Shown here in pieces: positions 6,993 to 8,528 of a stretch of DNA of 8,528 nt. Source of the stretch: Flavobacteriaceae bacterium (GTDB lineage Bacteria > Bacteroidota > Bacteroidia > Flavobacteriales > Flavobacteriaceae); the NCBI GenBank assembly GCA_023141985.1, contig JAGLKH010000415.1:1-8528 (forward strand), read 5' to 3'. Position 1 is the first letter of the stretch, and each line of letters starts with the position of its first letter. Position numbers and translations under genes: made by a program. The notes beneath the pieces are model-generated. The model had not been told where the DNA came from. It did not search any database and was given only the letters and a program-made list of their open reading frames with translations.

Positions 6993-7125
6993 TTATTCAA
7001 ACTAATCATTAGAATAATCTTTTCTATCAAGATTATCATTTTTATTAAGATTACTTTCCACTTTCGTTTCTATTTCTTCATATTCAGTTCATGGATAATT
7101 ATAAGTCTATTTCAAAATAAAACAT
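6993..7125 (-). pseudogene. Decayed C-terminal part of a GIY-YIG nuclease gene
   Basis: This stretch of the 305-base gap between lptB and the SPFH gene translates, on the minus strand, into fragments of the same family as the GIY-YIG gene at 8153-8527. MFYFE (7125-7111) matches the VYFE segment. ELNMKK-stop-KRKWKVILIK (7090-7040) matches EKNMKKWKQQWKISVIVK, with a TAG at 7072-7070 where Trp is expected. One base out of frame, a segment resembling the usual NPxWxDLSxDWxE tail follows, read as DNLDRKDYSND-stop-FE, with a second Trp-to-TAG change (7004-7002) and a TAA at 6995-6993. A deletion of about 13 bases separates the first two parts, and the N-terminal half is missing. The two gene copies share the 12-base string TTCTTCATATTC (7074-7085 and 8307-8318). 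It is certainly non-functional. Confidence 0.75.
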
Positions 7126-7133
7126 AATTATAA

Positions 7134-7164
7134 TTTGCGTATATAATATTTTATAATATCTTTA
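7134..7164 (+). promoter_or_regulatory. Promoter of the SPFH / ribbon-helix-helix cassette
   Basis: TTTG (7134-7137) is followed after exactly 19 bases by TATCTTTA (7157-7164), which differs from the Bacteroidota -7 consensus TAnnTTTG in the last base only. This is the best two-part promoter in the window. Transcription would begin near 7170, about 28 bases before the start codon. The -7 box overlaps the first ATATC repeat, so a protein bound there would compete with RNA polymerase. Confidence 0.6.
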
Positions 7165-7199
7165 TGATATCAATTTAATATCATTAAAATATTTATCAT
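7156..7199 (+). promoter_or_regulatory. Candidate operator: four 11-base repeats led by ATATC/T
   Basis: ATATC occurs at 7156-7160, 7167-7171 and 7178-7182, each exactly 11 bases apart, and ATATT follows at 7189-7193, again 11 bases on. A further ATATT lies at 7146-7150. Within the array, ATGATAT (7164-7170) and ATATCAT (7178-7184) form a perfect 7-bp inverted repeat with a 7-base centre. The array covers the -7 box, the probable transcription start and the leader, up to the start codon at 7198. Sites repeated every helical turn are typical for ribbon-helix-helix repressors, and the cassette encodes one. In such AT-rich DNA, chance remains possible. Confidence 0.45.
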
Positions 7200-8058
7200 G
7201 AAACAAGAGAAAATTATAAAACCCATTAGCGGTTATTTAATGTTAGTCATTGTAATAGGATTAATTCTTAGCGGAATTTATTTCTTAATCAATACAGGAA
7301 ATCCTCAATATTTGATTTTTATAGCTGTGGCATTTATAATTCTTAAAGGATTAGTTTTAGTAAACCCAAATAATTCAAGAGTTTTACTCTTGTTTGGAAA
7401 ATATATTGGCAGTATAAAAACTAATGGGCTTTTTTGGGTAAATCCACTATATAAAAGAAAAAACATATCACTTCGAGCTAGTAATTTTGACAGTGAGCGC
7501 CTGAAAGTTAATGATAAATTAGGAAATCCTATTATGATTAGTACCATTTTAGTTTGGCGCGTAACAAATACCTATAAAGCGTCTTTTGATGTAGATAATT
7601 ACGAAAATTTTGTAAGAGTACAAACCGATGCAGCTGTGAGAAAACTAGCTAGTATGTACCCCTATGATAATTTTGCAGATGAAGGTTTAACTGAAGATAT
7701 CACTTTGAGGTCTAGTGTTAACGAAGTTAGTGAAGCTTTGGAAAAAGAAGTAGAAGAACGTCTAGCAATAGCTGGAATTGAAGTTTTAGAGGCACGTATT
7801 GGTTATCTAGCTTACGCCCAAGAAATAGCTAGTGCAATGTTGAAACGCCAACAAGCCACGGCTATAGTTGCGGCAAGGCATAAAATTGTTGAAGGCGCAG
7901 TTAGTATGGTAGAAATGGCTTTAGACGAATTAGGAAAGAAAAACGTTGTTGAGCTAGATGATGAGCGCAAAGCGGCAATGGTTAGTAACCTTATGGTAAT
8001 ACTTTGTGGAGATAAAGATGCGTCACCTATTTTAAATACAGGAACTTTAAATCATTAA
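7198..8058 (+). CDS. SPFH / band-7 domain membrane protein
   Basis: A 286-residue member of the SPFH (stomatin/prohibitin/flotillin/HflK) superfamily, proteins that oligomerise on membranes as scaffolds or rings. Two hydrophobic segments (about 12-30 and 37-55) form an N-terminal hairpin, so the SPFH domain (about 56-215) is probably cytoplasmic. Family traits include NNSRVLLLFGKYIGSI (58-73), GLFWVNP (77-83), DVDNYENFVRVQTDAAVRKLA (131-151) and AGIEVLEARIGYLAYAQEIA (192-211), followed by the Ala/Gln-rich helix KRQQATAIVAARHKIVEGA (216-234). The ending, KAAMVSNLMVILCGD (258-272) and PILNTG (277-282), is one I recognise from a specific SPFH subgroup found in other phyla. There is no NfeD-like partner gene. 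The gene is followed after 42 bases by the ribbon-helix-helix gene, almost certainly in the same transcript. The biological role is not known from the sequence. Confidence 0.93.
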   Translation: MKQEKIIKPISGYLMLVIVIGLILSGIYFLINTGNPQYLIFIAVAFIILKGLVLVNPNNSRVLLLFGKYIGSIKTNGLFWVNPLYKRKNISLRASNFDSERLKVNDKLGNPIMISTILVWRVTNTYKASFDVDNYENFVRVQTDAAVRKLASMYPYDNFADEGLTEDITLRSSVNEVSEALEKEVEERLAIAGIEVLEARIGYLAYAQEIASAMLKRQQATAIVAARHKIVEGAVSMVEMALDELGKKNVVELDDERKAAMVSNLMVILCGDKDASPILNTGTLNH

Positions 8059-8100
8059 TTTTACATTTGCTTATTAGGATAATTACAATAAATAAGAATA

Positions 8101-8268
8101 ATGGCAAAAAAAAAGGCTTTCGCATTACGCGTAAACGAAAACATGCTTAAAGCTATTGAGAAATGGGCTGCGGATGAATTTCGCAGTACCAATGGGCAAA
8201 TAGAATGGATGCTAAACGAAAGCCTAAAAAAAGCGAAACGTAATCAAAAAAAAGATTCAGATTCTTAA
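8101..8268 (+). CDS. Arc-type ribbon-helix-helix protein, 55 residues
   Basis: A small complete frame, ATG at 8101 to TAA at 8266-8268. After a lysine-rich start (MAKKKAFALRVNE) it shows the Arc/MetJ fold order: a beta strand (about 5-12), helix A (13-28, NMLKAIEKWAADEF) and helix B (30-46), joined by RSTNGQIEWML (28-38), which parallels RSVNSEI of phage Arc. The ending is basic (KKAKRNQKK). Ribbon-helix-helix proteins act as dimers and usually repress their own operon. Two of the three strand residues with which Arc reads DNA (Q9, N11, R13) are Ala here (A6, A8), and only the Arg (R10) is kept, so binding may be weak, different, or replaced by a protein-protein role. It follows the SPFH gene by 42 bases with no promoter of its own visible. 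I recall the same SPFH plus small ribbon-helix-helix pair in other phyla, including actinobacteria, though this is unverified. Confidence 0.88.
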   Translation: MAKKKAFALRVNENMLKAIEKWAADEFRSTNGQIEWMLNESLKKAKRNQKKDSDS

Positions 8269-8527
8269 CTTTTACTATTACACTTATTTTCCATTGCTGC
8301 TTCCACTTCTTCATATTCTTTTCTCTTTTGATAGCGTCATTCACATATTGATAAGCTTCAAAATAAACCAACTTATCTAATCCATGTTTTTTAGTAAATC
8401 CTTCTACTAACTTATTTTTGTGTTCAAACATTCTCCGTTCTAAATTGTTTGATACACCTATATATAAAGTCCCATTCTTCTTGTTGGTTAAAATATAAAG
8501 GTAATATTGATGGATGGTTTTATACAT
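8153..8527 (-). CDS. GIY-YIG nuclease family protein with a lost C-terminus
   Basis: Residues 1-84 are a good GIY-YIG endonuclease domain of the small single-domain type (YhbQ/UPF0213-like): YLYI (9-12), LYIG (21-24), NLERRMFEH (28-36) with the catalytic Arg, GFTKKHGLDKLVYFE (43-57) and REKNMKKWKQQWK (68-80) with the catalytic Glu at 69. Members of this type normally end about 15 residues later with a NPxWxDLxxxW-like tail. That tail is absent in all three frames. Instead the frame continues for 40 unrelated residues, 87-124 being antisense to the ribbon-helix-helix gene, to a stop at 8153. This could be a truncated gene that still folds, or a pseudogene; the true function of the family is unsettled. 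The ATG sits one base from the window edge, so its promoter lies outside and a longer start cannot be excluded. Confidence 0.65.
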   Translation of the reverse strand: MYKTIHQYYLYILTNKKNGTLYIGVSNNLERRMFEHKNKLVEGFTKKHGLDKLVYFEAYQYVNDAIKREKNMKKWKQQWKISVIVKVKNLNLFFDYVSLFLGFRLASILFAHWYCEIHPQPISQ

Positions 8528-8528
8528 T

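Noticed and set aside
7014..7036. Hairpin ATAATCTT/AAGATTAT followed by TTTTT (7039-7043), looking like an intrinsic terminator for lptB.
   Set aside because: It lies 120 bases behind lptB, has an AT-only-like stem with few GC pairs, and falls inside the decayed GIY-YIG coding remnant, which explains the sequence better. A terminator role is possible but not supported enough to list.
7198..8268. Reading the SPFH/RHH pair as a classical toxin-antitoxin module.
   Set aside because: The RHH gene comes second and the SPFH protein has no toxin fold; SPFH proteins are scaffolds. An antitoxin-like autoregulation remains possible, but no toxin activity can be inferred.

Overview
The window is AT-rich and reads as a chromosomal segment of a member of the Flavobacteriaceae (Bacteroidota). 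Four things point there. Promoters fit the Bacteroidota pattern (TAnnTTTG, once with TTTG exactly 19 bases upstream). There are no Shine-Dalgarno-like leaders. Intergenic DNA carries short palindromic and low-complexity repeats of a kind I associate with this family. The protein types also fit: a cyclophilin-FKBP fusion, a 733-residue RecQ, and a kdsD-tatC-lptB cluster.

Left part (1-3776). A dual-domain peptidyl-prolyl isomerase on the minus strand is divergent from a 148-residue protein I do not recognise. That gene converges on recQ (minus). The RecQ has all helicase motifs, but the four zinc-binding cysteines of the family are replaced, and it carries a long acidic C-terminal extension.

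Middle part (3946-6892). A plus-strand cluster runs kdsD (TTG start), tatC, a CxxC protein of the AhpD/carboxymuconolactone decarboxylase family, then lptB. The first three overlap by 1 and 8 bases and must be co-transcribed; lptB follows after 76 bases. KdsD makes the precursor of Kdo for lipopolysaccharide, LptB powers lipopolysaccharide transport, and TatC exports folded proteins, so this is a cell-envelope cluster.

Right part (6893-8528). This is the most unusual stretch. A composite palindromic repeat abuts the decayed 3' end of a GIY-YIG nuclease gene (6993-7125, minus). Then comes a compact two-gene cassette: a two-pass SPFH/band-7 membrane protein (7198-8058) and a 55-residue Arc-type ribbon-helix-helix protein (8101-8268). 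Its promoter region carries the pentamer ATATC three times at exactly 11-base spacing, plus a one-mismatch fourth copy that runs up to the start codon. A second GIY-YIG gene (minus) lies downstream; its conserved C-terminal tail is missing and its frame runs antisense into the ribbon-helix-helix gene. The SPFH plus ribbon-helix-helix cassette is the best candidate for an undescribed system here: the pairing is clear, its function is not.
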